5,050 bases of DNA from Bacillota bacterium (GCA_023446675.1 JAEXPO010000154.1:1-5050); one strand, 5' to 3'. Shown: positions 1-5,050, counted from the stretch's first letter. Program-made: numbers and translations. The notes: a model not told the origin generated them from the letters alone.

Positions 1-567
1 GGATGTTGTAATAATACGCAAATCGCCGCCTTTTTTAGTAAATTCCCGCAGTTCATCCATGATGAGACGAAGCCCGCTCCATTTAATAAAAGAAACAAGC
101 ATATCGATACGGTCAGCAGATACTATTTCCTTTTTAAGTTCCGAATACATCTGCGGCTCGTGAACAGCACCGGTAAACAAGCTGCTTTGAGCGATAGATG
201 TCTCTGGTCTAATGATATTGGCGGCAGTCTTGCCCACAACCAGGTGCGGATCATTCTCCCGCAATAGCGCAAGAAGCTGTTCCGCTCGCTCGTCCACAGA
301 CAACGCAGCAAAGTCAGCCTCCTGTGTCATTTGTTCGACTGTGTCGATAATTCGGTTGCTAAGTTCAACCTGGGCAGATAGATCTCCGCCGTTATCAATC
401 ACATTATCCAGGCCTTTTTGAACAACATCCGCAATATATTGCGCCAAAACTTTTGACGCCTCTGCTCTATCGATAGGAGCAGTTGCTTGTCGGATTGCCG
501 ATATAGCCGACAGCTCGGTGCTTAGCTTACGATTGATGACTTGTTCGTAAAGACCGGGATGAAGCAT
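1..567 (-). CDS. DEAD/DEAH-box helicase, DUF3427 type with PLD-like domain (N-terminal 189 residues; runs off the window)
   Basis: The ATG is at 567 and the frame stays open to base 1, so only the amino-terminal part is present. The protein starts MLHPGLYEQVINRKL, a beginning I recognise from superfamily 2 helicases that carry a C-terminal DUF3427. Residues about 20-125 are a helical, acidic linker region. From about residue 127 (SSLFTGAVHEPQMYSELKKE) to the edge (DMLVSFIKWSGLRLIMDELR, then GGDLRIITTS) the sequence matches the start of the phospholipase-D-like nuclease domain these proteins carry before the helicase. The HxK motif and the helicase motifs would lie outside the window. A GAGGTG ribosome site (572-577) precedes the start. 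Relatives are large, likely nucleic-acid-acting enzymes; a role in defence or repair is inference. Family assignment is from memory of the N-terminus, without a search. Confidence 0.85.
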   Translation of the reverse strand, partial: MLHPGLYEQVINRKLSTELSAISAIRQATAPIDRAEASKVLAQYIADVVQKGLDNVIDNGGDLSAQVELSNRIIDTVEQMTQEADFAALSVDERAEQLLALLRENDPHLVVGKTAANIIRPETSIAQSSLFTGAVHEPQMYSELKKEIVSADRIDMLVSFIKWSGLRLIMDELREFTKKGGDLRIITTS

Positions 568-611
568 AAAACACCTCAATTTATTTCGTAATAGATGCCA
601 GATTAATTCTT

Positions 612-639
612 TCTATACCACAAATAACGGTTCCTTCAA
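612..639 (-). promoter_or_regulatory. Putative sigma-A promoter of the helicase gene
   Basis: Read on the minus strand, a TTGAAG -35 box (634-639) and a TATAGA -10 box (612-617) are separated by 16 bases and sit about 45 bases ahead of the helicase start codon. The -35 box overlaps the tail of the decayed helix-turn-helix gene. The boxes are seen directly; function is inferred. Confidence 0.5.
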
Positions 640-816
640 TGGCAACTTAATTCTTTTGTATTAATCGCATCCACAGGTTACGTTGCATTCTTTAGGATTT
701 CATCATCTTTTCCTAGATTATCCAGTCCTGGTATACAGTTCGAGCACAGAGCACCTTCAATGACGTGGGGTGACCTCCCATTTTTTTGCCTGTTCAGAGA
801 TTGAACCATACTCCAC
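636..816 (-). pseudogene. Decayed small helix-turn-helix DNA-binding protein
   Basis: A relic of about 60 codons. From a possible GTG at 816 the frame reads VEYGSISEQAKKWEVTPRH and hits TGA at 757-759. After a shift into a neighbouring frame near 759-761 it continues as EGALCSNCIPGLDNLGKDDE, ILKNAT, an in-frame TAA (678-680), then PVDAINTKE, ending at TGA 636-638. The order fits small HTH proteins of the kind 'Y-S-x-x-E-A-x-x-W-x-V-S-x-R-x-V-x-x-LC-x-x-G-R-I-PGA-x-x-x-G-x-x-W-x-IP-x-xA-x-KP-x-DAR'. In those, the first part is the DNA-recognition helix pair and the IPGA...IP part is the wing. The key RxV junction and the tryptophan near IP are lost. One frameshift plus one stop make a working protein unlikely. 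The assignment rests on motif memory, not on a search. Confidence 0.5.
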
Positions 817-915
817 AGTATGTATCCCATGATGATATCCAAAAACAGCCCTACAATCTCGTGAGGCTAAACATTTTGTCCAGTTGGCGGCCATCCAAAC
901 GGCACGGGCCCTTGT

Positions 916-1439
916 AGCCTTGTATGACTGTTTTTCGGCCACTTTGTTGATTATTGGTAATGTAGTTAAGTATATACCGTTTGACGAATAAACGCAATTT
1001 AGAAGTGGGAATTCTGACCAGTAACAACCTTTGCAGTACCGGAGCGCCGCCCCTTTGGAAACGATGACCGGCATGGAATCAACCAGCAGATCTGCATTGA
1101 AAACGCTATGGGTAAAAAACACAAAAATCAGTTCGCCTGCTAAAGTTTCAAACATAGGGGCCAACTCACAGAGTCTCCTATTAAAAGCCTGTTAGCTTGG
1201 CAGCTCGGGGTACCAATCCAGAAGATACCTTCTAGTGTAATGGTAAATTGCCTTTACTTCAGACTGCCGCAGCATTAAATCCCCATAGTAAACAGTGATA
1301 ATTTCCACACCAGAAAATTGGGGACGTCAGTTATTGCTTGGATGTTGAGCTTTAACTTGTAATACGCTATTATAGTACTTACAAACGGTACAGTATAGCG
1401 TGACAAGATCATTCTTCCACGTAATTGCATATTCAACGC
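916..1439 (-). pseudogene. Degenerate, truncated DDE transposase (DSMP-motif IS relic)
   Basis: One minus-strand frame, interrupted twice, gives a recognisable transposase amino-terminal half. It reads ITWKNDLVTLYCTVCKYYNS (to about 1372), then VKAQHPSNN, TGA (1327-1329), RPQFSGVEIITVYY, SEVKAIYHYTRRYLLDWYPE, LPS, TAA (1192-1194), QAFNRRLCELAPMFETLAGE, then LLVDSMPVIVSKG (1087-1049). DSMP carries the first catalytic aspartate. After KG a one-base shift restores RRSGTAKV, the motif that follows DSMP in this transposase type; the original frame instead reads AALRYCK. A worn KGYCSSKGIYYYG-like block may persist as VYSSNGIY, and homology fades by about 916. No start ATG is visible in frame. The remaining catalytic residues and the C-terminal half are absent, and I found no terminal inverted repeats. 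The exact IS family (IS982-like or IS4-related) is uncertain. Bases 817-915, between this and the HTH relic, are open in the same frame but match nothing I recognise. Confidence 0.65.
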
Positions 1440-1573
1440 CTGTGCTATTTGTCCTTTTTGTAGTATTGGGAAGATAATTCTTGTGCTCAGCTATTGACTC
1501 ACATTATTAATTGTTTGGTGATCTACCTCCCTCCGCACCTTTGGGGGACTGGGTATAAAAAGAGGACTTTTAC

Positions 1574-2269
1574 ATGAGAGAAGAAAGATTTAAAATTGAT
1601 AGCATTCCTGCTATATTATATGGCTATCCGCGCGACCGCCTGTACCTTTTTGTTCACGGCAAATGCGGCTGCAAAGAAGAGGGCGCGGCCTTCGCGGAAA
1701 TTGTGTGTTCCAAAGGCTGGCAGGTCCTTGCCATTGACCTGCCCGAGCATGGGGAGCGTCAGGGTGGTGAGCCTGGCTTCGATCCTTGGCATGTTGTACC
1801 GGATCTGTGCTCCGTGCTGGCTTACGCTCGGCGGCAGTGGTGTCCTATCGCTCTTAGGGCTACCAGCATTGGTGCATGGTTTTCTATGCAGGCCTTTGCC
1901 GGGGAGACGTTGGAAAAGGCCCTGTTTGCCTCCCCTGTACTGGACATGGAACAGCTTATTCGCAATATGATGCTCTGGGCTGGGGTGGATGAGAAGCATC
2001 TTCAAGCCGAGCAGGAGATTGCCGCTGACTTTGGTGAAACCCTGTCCTGGCGCTACCTCCAATATGCCAAAGAACATTTCGTTACCGCCTGGAATATAAG
2101 CACAGCCATCCTTTATCCGGGCAGGGATAACCTTACCAGCCGAGCCACAGTGGATGAATTTGTCCGTCGCTTCGGCTGCTGCCTGACCATCATGGAGGAT
2201 GGCGAGCATTGGTTCCACACTTCGGAGCAGTTGGCAGTTTTGCGTAATTGGGAGGAGGCAAACACATGA
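1574..2269 (+). CDS. Alpha/beta hydrolase (esterase-like)
   Basis: A 231-residue alpha/beta-hydrolase fold protein without a signal peptide, so probably cytoplasmic. LYLFVHGKCGCKEE (residues 23-36) supplies the HG oxyanion-hole strand and loop, and VLAIDLPEHGER (51-62) is the typical second strand and turn. LRATSIGAW (94-102) is the nucleophile elbow with Ser98, although the first glycine of GxSxG is alanine. ILYPGRDNLT (179-188) supplies the likely acid Asp185, and DGEHWFH (209-215) the likely His212. Residues about 121-172 form a helical cap. The ATG follows an AGAGG site by about 8 bases. It is the first gene of a plus-strand cluster, and its stop overlaps the next start (ATGA at 2266-2269). 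The 1440-1573 leader shows no convincing promoter. Substrate is unknown; members annotated this way include esterases, lipases and peptidases. Confidence 0.85.
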   Translation: MREERFKIDSIPAILYGYPRDRLYLFVHGKCGCKEEGAAFAEIVCSKGWQVLAIDLPEHGERQGGEPGFDPWHVVPDLCSVLAYARRQWCPIALRATSIGAWFSMQAFAGETLEKALFASPVLDMEQLIRNMMLWAGVDEKHLQAEQEIAADFGETLSWRYLQYAKEHFVTAWNISTAILYPGRDNLTSRATVDEFVRRFGCCLTIMEDGEHWFHTSEQLAVLRNWEEANT

Positions 2270-2622
2270 CAGAATTGGAACGGGCAGAAGCTTTAAAGGT
2301 GGTGACCTCGGTCATCGCGCGTTGTGAGCGGGCACAGCCTAAGTTTGTCCCTGGAACCTCGCAGCACACGTTGCTCAAAAACCGCATTCAGGCCTTGAAA
2401 ATCGCGCAGGCCTTGCTGGTCGAAAGTGGTGCAGAGTTATATTCTTCACAGGATCTATCTGCCGCTCTGGAGCCGCTGTTGTCGATAATCCGAAAATGTG
2501 AAAAGGCCCAGTATAAATATGAGCCGGAAAGCGGGCAATATGGACGCTTTAACGGAATAATCCGGGCTGTAGAGTTATCCCGGACATTAATTGAAAACGA
2601 GCTGCACAGGAGGCCGTTGTGA
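2266..2622 (+). CDS. Small protein built from two copies of a C-E-x-A-Q-x-K motif; function unknown
   Basis: A 118-residue, soluble, mostly helical protein. I chose ATG 2266 because GGGAGGAGG sits 8 bases before it and it overlaps the hydrolase stop. A TTG at 2248 is in frame but lies inside that ribosome site. Residues 9-51 and 67-109 are homologous with a constant offset of 58 and no gaps. Shared positions include Ser15/73, Ile17/75, Cys20/78, Glu21/79, Ala-Gln 23-24/81-82, Lys26/84, Pro29/87, Gln33/91, Ile41/99, Ala43/101 and Leu50/108. The linker holds LYSSQDLSAALEP. I recall similar hypothetical proteins in other Firmicutes but no established role. The two cysteines could bind metal or be redox active, but with one per repeat this is speculation. 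Translation is coupled to the hydrolase upstream and to the deformylase relic downstream. Confidence 0.8.
   Translation: MTELERAEALKVVTSVIARCERAQPKFVPGTSQHTLLKNRIQALKIAQALLVESGAELYSSQDLSAALEPLLSIIRKCEKAQYKYEPESGQYGRFNGIIRAVELSRTLIENELHRRPL
2290..2592 (+). repeat. Internal duplication within the 118-residue protein
   Basis: Two coding copies, 2290-2418 and 2464-2592, lie exactly 174 bases apart. At the protein level 14 of 43 aligned positions are identical, with many conservative changes (Arg/Lys, Phe/Tyr, Leu/Ile), whereas the DNA copies have largely diverged. This points to an old duplication kept under protein-level selection, not a recent tandem repeat. Confidence 0.75.
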
Positions 2623-2822
2623 TTCAGAAAATTATTCGGGATACTGCATTTCTTTCCCAAAGGGAGAGGCTGCCACTCTGGCTGATCTGCCTGCAGCACA
2701 GGATTTATTGGAACCAGACTCACTTCAGGACCTTCATCGGTTGGACGGCCCAGATAATGCAGCAGGATATTGACCACTGCAAGGGTATTGTTATTTGGGA
2801 AGAAGCCACTTCTATGGCTTAA
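2619..2822 (+). pseudogene. Peptide deformylase relic (central deletion plus frameshift)
   Basis: Peptide deformylase removes the formyl group from N-terminal methionine using a metal held by GxGxAAxQ, EGCLS and HExxH motifs. Here a GTG at 2619 overlaps the previous stop (GTGA) with AGGAGG five bases ahead, so the start signals are intact. The frame reads VIQKIIRDTAFLSQ, a deformylase N-terminus. It must shift by one base near 2660, most simply a lost A in the A run, to continue as KGEAATLADLPAAQDLL (2660-2710). After that the original frame resumes as THFRTFIGWTAQIMQQDIDH then CKGIVI, the C-terminal helix. The glycine-rich and cysteine motifs, roughly 65-70 residues, are missing. HExxH has become QDIDH (2763-2777), losing one metal ligand and the catalytic glutamate. 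The uninterrupted frame would give a 67-residue product ending at TAA 2820, surely without deformylase activity. A typical relative has about 135-150 residues. Confidence 0.8.
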
Positions 2823-2887
2823 TGATACTCTCCTCCATCGGGTGAGACTTATTTACACAATTACTGCTGAATACTGCGGAGGACTTT

Positions 2888-3472
2888 ATGCGGTTATGGA
2901 CGATACAGCCGGAAACGTTTTATGAAAAGTTACAGTCAGATAAGATACTTCACTGTGTTCCGGAACAATCCGAATTGATTACAGAATATGGCTTTGGGCC
3001 TGCATATGGCTGGATGGCCGAGCAAATGTGCAGGCGAATCGGACCGCCGCCGCAGGGCGTTCGATATCCAATATGGGCATGGCATACGGTAGAATGGAAA
3101 CATGCACAACCGGATTTGCGGCGCGGTGAATTCCGAAGATATAAATCTCCTCATGTGTGCTTGGAGATTGAGGTTACCGATAAAGATGTCCTTTTAAGCA
3201 ACGAGGATATGTGGCACATCGTACTTAATGATGGGTATTATGGTAATGCTTGCAACGACGAAGATTATGAGGTTGAAGAAAAGTGGTTTGACAGTCTGCC
3301 TGCACAAGAGCAGACAGCCGTGAAGCAACAATCCTGGCAGAAAGTATTTGATGTGTTCCCCCCACGGGAAAGCGAATGGAATTGTCATGGAAAATACGTT
3401 CAAGCAACCTTCTGGGAGCTTCGCCTGGATCAGGTGAAAGCAGTGCGACACTTAGCCAAAAAATCGCTCTGA
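2888..3472 (+). CDS. DUF3841 family protein
   Basis: A 194-residue soluble protein starting MRLWTIQPETFYEKL, the characteristic opening of DUF3841 proteins. Other conserved-looking blocks are FGPAYGWMAEQMCRRIGPPP (36-55), YPIWAWHTVEWKHAQPDLR (60-78), VCLEIEVTDKDVLLSNEDMW (90-109) followed by HIVLND, WQKVFDV (150-156) and VQATFWELRLDQVKAVRHL (171-189). It is tryptophan-rich and has no signal peptide or membrane segment. The ATG has GGAGG (2878-2882) five bases ahead. It lies 65 bases after the deformylase relic on the same strand, so it may share the hydrolase transcript. No strong promoter or hairpin is visible in the gap. Biochemical function is not known to me. The domain is usually found as a single small protein of about this length, so the gene looks complete. 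Confidence 0.85.
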   Translation: MRLWTIQPETFYEKLQSDKILHCVPEQSELITEYGFGPAYGWMAEQMCRRIGPPPQGVRYPIWAWHTVEWKHAQPDLRRGEFRRYKSPHVCLEIEVTDKDVLLSNEDMWHIVLNDGYYGNACNDEDYEVEEKWFDSLPAQEQTAVKQQSWQKVFDVFPPRESEWNCHGKYVQATFWELRLDQVKAVRHLAKKSL

Positions 3473-3607
3473 AACCGCACCACATCTTTTTATATACATA
3501 ATCCACTGTTCTTACCGGCTCAGAATCAGGCACATTGAATTTAATTTTTTCTCTAATCCGCAATCCGCCCGGGTTGCAGCTTCACATAGACTCTAAACAG
3601 GGCTGAT
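3473..3607. other. Gap between convergent DUF3841 and DUF2500 genes
   Basis: The genes on both sides end here, yet no good intrinsic terminator is seen. A 7-bp hairpin at 3560-3577 (GCAATCC, loop GCCC, GGGTTGC) lacks a T-tract on either strand. On the minus strand, about 3581 down to 3480 reads LRIREKIKFNVPDSEPVRTV then DYVYKKMWCG. This resembles the N-terminus of some transposases and could be a short relic, but the evidence is slight. Confidence 0.3.
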
Positions 3608-4018
3608 TTACTCCTGCTTGAATCTTTCAAAGCTCTTAAAACGGGTTCCCTGAAAAGTGAGATTGCCTTTGTCCCCTTCTGCCATATAACCGAATTCACC
3701 GGACGGAACATTCAGCTCCAGCCGCTCTCCGTTATCAAACTCAAAGGTGGCATAATAACTGGTACTGCTGCTGGAATGATGCATATCGCCATGATGATTA
3801 TTATGGTGATGATGGCTGGTATGTCCTCTTTTTGCAACAACAGTCGCCGGGATTCGAAGGATGGGCGAATGATTGTTTTTATTCCAGGTAGAGAATCCTT
3901 TAACAGCAGCAAAAATAAAGGTGCCGATAACGATGATAAAAACGATGGCGAAAAAAAAGGGAAACAGATTAAAAAAGCTGAAAGTATTCATGCCGGAAAA
4001 CGGGGTTGAATTATACAT
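3608..4018 (-). CDS. DUF2500 family membrane protein with histidine-rich segment
   Basis: A 136-residue protein. I chose ATG 4018 because GGAG lies 8 bases ahead; TTG 4036 and GTG 4027 are in frame but lack good ribosome sites. Residues about 13-40 form one hydrophobic, phenylalanine- and isoleucine-rich membrane segment. The rest, ILRIPATVVAKRG (53-65), YYATFEFDNGERLELNVP (88-105) and GDKGNLTFQGTRFKSFERF (115-133), matches the soluble beta-rich domain of DUF2500, which probably faces outward or lies at the membrane. Between the first two strands, residues 66-81 hold nine histidines (HTSHHHHNNHHGDMHH) followed by a serine run. This suggests metal binding, but the function is unknown. In the leader, GCCGAATC and ATTCCGGC (4056-4077) form a weak hairpin. 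The gene is downstream of, and separated by terminators from, the acetate transporter. Confidence 0.85.
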   Translation of the reverse strand: MYNSTPFSGMNTFSFFNLFPFFFAIVFIIVIGTFIFAAVKGFSTWNKNNHSPILRIPATVVAKRGHTSHHHHNNHHGDMHHSSSSTSYYATFEFDNGERLELNVPSGEFGYMAEGDKGNLTFQGTRFKSFERFKQE

Positions 4019-4102
4019 GCCAGTCACTCCATACAACTCTTTTTCAGGGTCGGCCGCCGAATCCTGTTAATTCCGGCTTACCTTAACCGCTGATTTTACA
4101 AC

Positions 4103-4117
4103 CTTATACCAGTATAA
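4103..4117 (-). promoter_or_regulatory. Palindrome with extended -10 motif ahead of the DUF2500 gene
   Basis: TTATAC-CA-GTATAA (4104-4117) is a perfect 6+6 inverted repeat about 90 bases upstream of the DUF2500 start. Read on the minus strand it contains TGGTATAAG, an extended -10 element, but no good -35 box. It could be the promoter, an operator, or both. Seen directly; role inferred. Confidence 0.35.
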
Positions 4118-4130
4118 CCCCTTGTATCCT

Positions 4131-4168
4131 AAAAAGCCACCCGGCATTTAATCAACCGCTGGATGGCT
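4131..4168 (-). terminator. Second minus-strand hairpin terminator
   Basis: On the minus strand AGCCATCCAGC and GCCGGGTGGCT (4135-4168) pair over 11 positions with one G-T wobble and one mismatch around a 12-base loop, followed directly by TTTTT. It lies about 35 bases beyond the first terminator. It may be a fail-safe for the transporter transcript and also insulates the DUF2500 promoter. Confidence 0.55.
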
Positions 4169-4185
4169 CCCCCCTTTTCAACTGG

Positions 4186-4201
4186 ATTTGCTTACGCAAA
4201 T
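4186..4201. repeat. Small perfect inverted repeat between the two terminators
   Basis: ATTTGC-TTAC-GCAAAT is a 6-bp stem with a 4-base loop and no T-tract of its own. It is too short to assign; it may add structure to the transcript's 3' end. Confidence 0.4.
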
Positions 4202-4202
4202 G

Positions 4203-4251
4203 GATAAAAATAAGAACGGGAAGGCTAATACTTTCCCTCCCGTTTATTTTT
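4203..4251 (-). terminator. Intrinsic terminator of the acetate transporter gene (potentially bidirectional)
   Basis: AACGGGA (4215-4221) pairs with TCCCGTT (4238-4244), with two further GC pairs inside. On the minus strand the stem is followed by CTTATTTTTAT, about 35 bases after the transporter stop. On the plus strand it is followed by TTATTTTTA, so it could also stop transcription in that direction. Confidence 0.75.
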
Positions 4252-4278
4252 ACTCAGGACTTATTTGTGTGGCTTTAA

Positions 4279-4842
4279 TCATAACGGCATTATTTTTTTG
4301 CCGAACTCGTTATTCACAATCTGAGCAAGGCTATTGTATATGGCCGAGGCTCCGCAGAAAATGCCGACCCATCCTGCAAGCAGCTTAATACCTGCCACGC
4401 CGGTAAAATCACCAAGGGCAAGAAGGAAGAACAGAAGGGTAAGTGAAAGGAACACGACCTGTGTGGCGCGATTGTGCTTTAAAGTACCAATAAACATGAA
4501 TGCGGTGAAGATACCCCAAAGCAGCAGATAAAAACCCATGCTGGTTTCGTCGGCTGCCTCCACCTTTCCCAGGGGGTTTGTCCAAATGTAGATAAGGGAC
4601 CACCAGAAAAAGCCATAGGCTGTGAAGGCAGTTGCGCCGAAAGTGTTATTTTTCTTAAACTCCATGATACCTGCAATAATCTGAGCCGCACCGCCCAATG
4701 CAAAGCCCATGCTCACAATAACCACGGAAAGAGGTATAATACCTGCATTGTGCAAATTGAGAAGCACCGTAGTCATACCGAAGCCTAAAAGGCCTAGTGG
4801 AGCGGGGTTTGCAATACCTGACTGTTCTTTCTCTGTTGCCAT
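4279..4842 (-). CDS. satP: Acetate/succinate uptake transporter, GPR1/FUN34/YaaH (SatP) family
   Basis: A 187-residue integral membrane protein. The family signature NPAPLGLLGFGMTTVLL lies at residues 12-28. Six hydrophobic segments follow in the expected order: about 14-33, 36-60, 68-88, 102-121, 127-145 and 148-171. A short charged tail ends in GKKIMPL. Family members (E. coli SatP/YaaH and relatives) move acetate or succinate together with protons as oligomeric channels or symporters, and the length matches. I chose ATG 4842 because GGAGG sits five bases ahead. The open frame extends upstream to 4932, but that would overlap the promoter. The gene is monocistronic: promoter at 4909-4937, leader of about 60 bases and terminator at 4203-4251. 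Substrate preference is inferred from the family. Confidence 0.93.
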   Translation of the reverse strand: MATEKEQSGIANPAPLGLLGFGMTTVLLNLHNAGIIPLSVVIVSMGFALGGAAQIIAGIMEFKKNNTFGATAFTAYGFFWWSLIYIWTNPLGKVEAADETSMGFYLLLWGIFTAFMFIGTLKHNRATQVVFLSLTLLFFLLALGDFTGVAGIKLLAGWVGIFCGASAIYNSLAQIVNNEFGKKIMPL

Positions 4843-4908
4843 AAAATCCTCCGTAAATCGTTCTGATTTGCACACCTTGAAATCCTTCAAACAGCAGCAA
4901 TCCGAAGA

Positions 4909-4937
4909 ATAATAACATAGAAAAAAACACATTTCAA
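4909..4937 (-). promoter_or_regulatory. Sigma-A promoter of the acetate transporter gene
   Basis: On the minus strand, TTGAAA (4932-4937) and TATTAT (4909-4914) are spaced by exactly 17 bases with a T-rich spacer, placing the start of transcription near 4902. The leader holds a small TTGAA-GGAT-TTCAA hairpin (4877-4890). Confidence 0.75.
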
Positions 4938-4961
4938 TAGGATTTATTCTACTTCAAATCC

Positions 4962-4991
4962 TAATTGGGTTTAATTTGGTTTAATTGAGGT
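4962..4991. repeat. Three near-identical 10-bp tandem repeats upstream of the transporter promoter
   Basis: TAATTGGGTT, TAATTTGGTT and TAATTGAGGT follow each other without gaps, about 25-54 bases beyond the -35 box. The period equals one helical turn, so each copy faces the same side of the DNA. This suggests a regulator-binding or curved upstream element; role inferred. Confidence 0.6.
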
Positions 4992-5006
4992 CTGGAGTAA
5001 AAAATA

Positions 5007-5050
5007 ATGGTAAATATTTCAGGTTCTTTTAAGGTTCGGTTGTTATACTG
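5007..5050 (+). CDS. Possible start of a divergent gene (runs off the window)
   Basis: An ATG at 5007 follows a GGAG (4994-4997) by 9 bases and opens 14 codons (MVNISGSFKVRLLY) to the window edge. The fragment is too short to judge. It could equally be non-coding, since TATACT at 5044-5049 resembles a -10 box. Confidence 0.2.
   Translation, partial: MVNISGSFKVRLLY

Noticed and set aside
757..1164. A 135-codon minus-strand open frame starting at TTG
   Set aside because: It joins the tail of the decayed transposase to the start of the decayed HTH protein. Transposase homology continues upstream of its apparent start through a stop, so it is a chance frame across two relics, not a gene.
1494..1559. 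A promoter for the hydrolase operon (TTGACT at 1494-1499, TATAAA at 1554-1559)
   Set aside because: The two boxes are far too widely spaced, and TATAAA lies almost on the ribosome site. No pair with 16-18 base spacing stood out.
1616..2218. A 200-codon minus-strand open frame opposite the hydrolase
   Set aside because: It lies fully antisense to a well-supported alpha/beta hydrolase, has no ribosome site worth noting and matches no family I recognise.
2591..2773. A 60-codon plus-strand frame in the deformylase region
   Set aside because: Only its middle (KGEAATLADLPAAQDLL) is meaningful, as the frameshifted piece of the deformylase relic. Its start lies inside the previous gene and its end is unrelated.
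3225..3563. A 112-codon minus-strand frame overlapping DUF3841
   Set aside because: Most of it is antisense to the DUF3841 gene. Only the first ~28 codons outside that gene are suggestive, and these are reported separately as a weak relic.
3560..3577. A 7-bp hairpin between the convergent genes as a terminator
   Set aside because: Neither strand has a T-tract after the stem, so it does not meet the usual form of an intrinsic terminator.

Overview
The window looks like a chromosomal segment from an anaerobic Firmicute, most likely Clostridia or Negativicutes. This is inferred from strong GGAGG-type ribosome sites, a sigma-A style promoter with an AT-rich upstream region, and gene families common in that group (DUF3427 helicase, DUF3841, DUF2500, a GPR1/FUN34/YaaH acetate transporter, and an IS transposase type with a DSMP motif). 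No rRNA, tRNA or CRISPR array is visible.

Layout: (1) Bases 1-567, minus strand, hold the first 189 residues of a DUF3427-type superfamily 2 helicase with an N-terminal phospholipase-D-like domain. Its own promoter lies just upstream. (2) Bases about 570-1573 hold no intact gene. This stretch is a graveyard on the minus strand: a decayed helix-turn-helix protein (636-816), then a decayed and truncated DDE transposase (about 916-1439) with two in-frame stops and a lost reading frame. (3) Bases 1574-2822, plus strand, form a tightly coupled cluster: an alpha/beta hydrolase, a 118-residue protein made of two copies of one motif, and a broken peptide deformylase. The junctions are ATGA and GTGA overlaps. 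A DUF3841 gene follows after 65 bases. (4) Bases 3608-4842, minus strand, hold a DUF2500 membrane protein with a histidine-rich stretch and a SatP/YaaH acetate transporter. Two hairpin terminators lie between them. The transporter has a clear promoter, with a 10-bp-period triplicate repeat upstream of it. The last ~45 bases may start a divergent plus-strand gene.

The genes do not form one recognisable pathway. The hydrolase and the repeat protein share an operon that once also carried a deformylase. The deformylase has lost its middle and its metal site, so only the first two genes and perhaps DUF3841 are likely functional. The transporter probably takes up acetate or succinate with protons. 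I see no clear new multi-gene system. The most noteworthy points are the internally duplicated small protein, the deformylase relic with intact start signals, and the layered relics in the gene-free kilobase.
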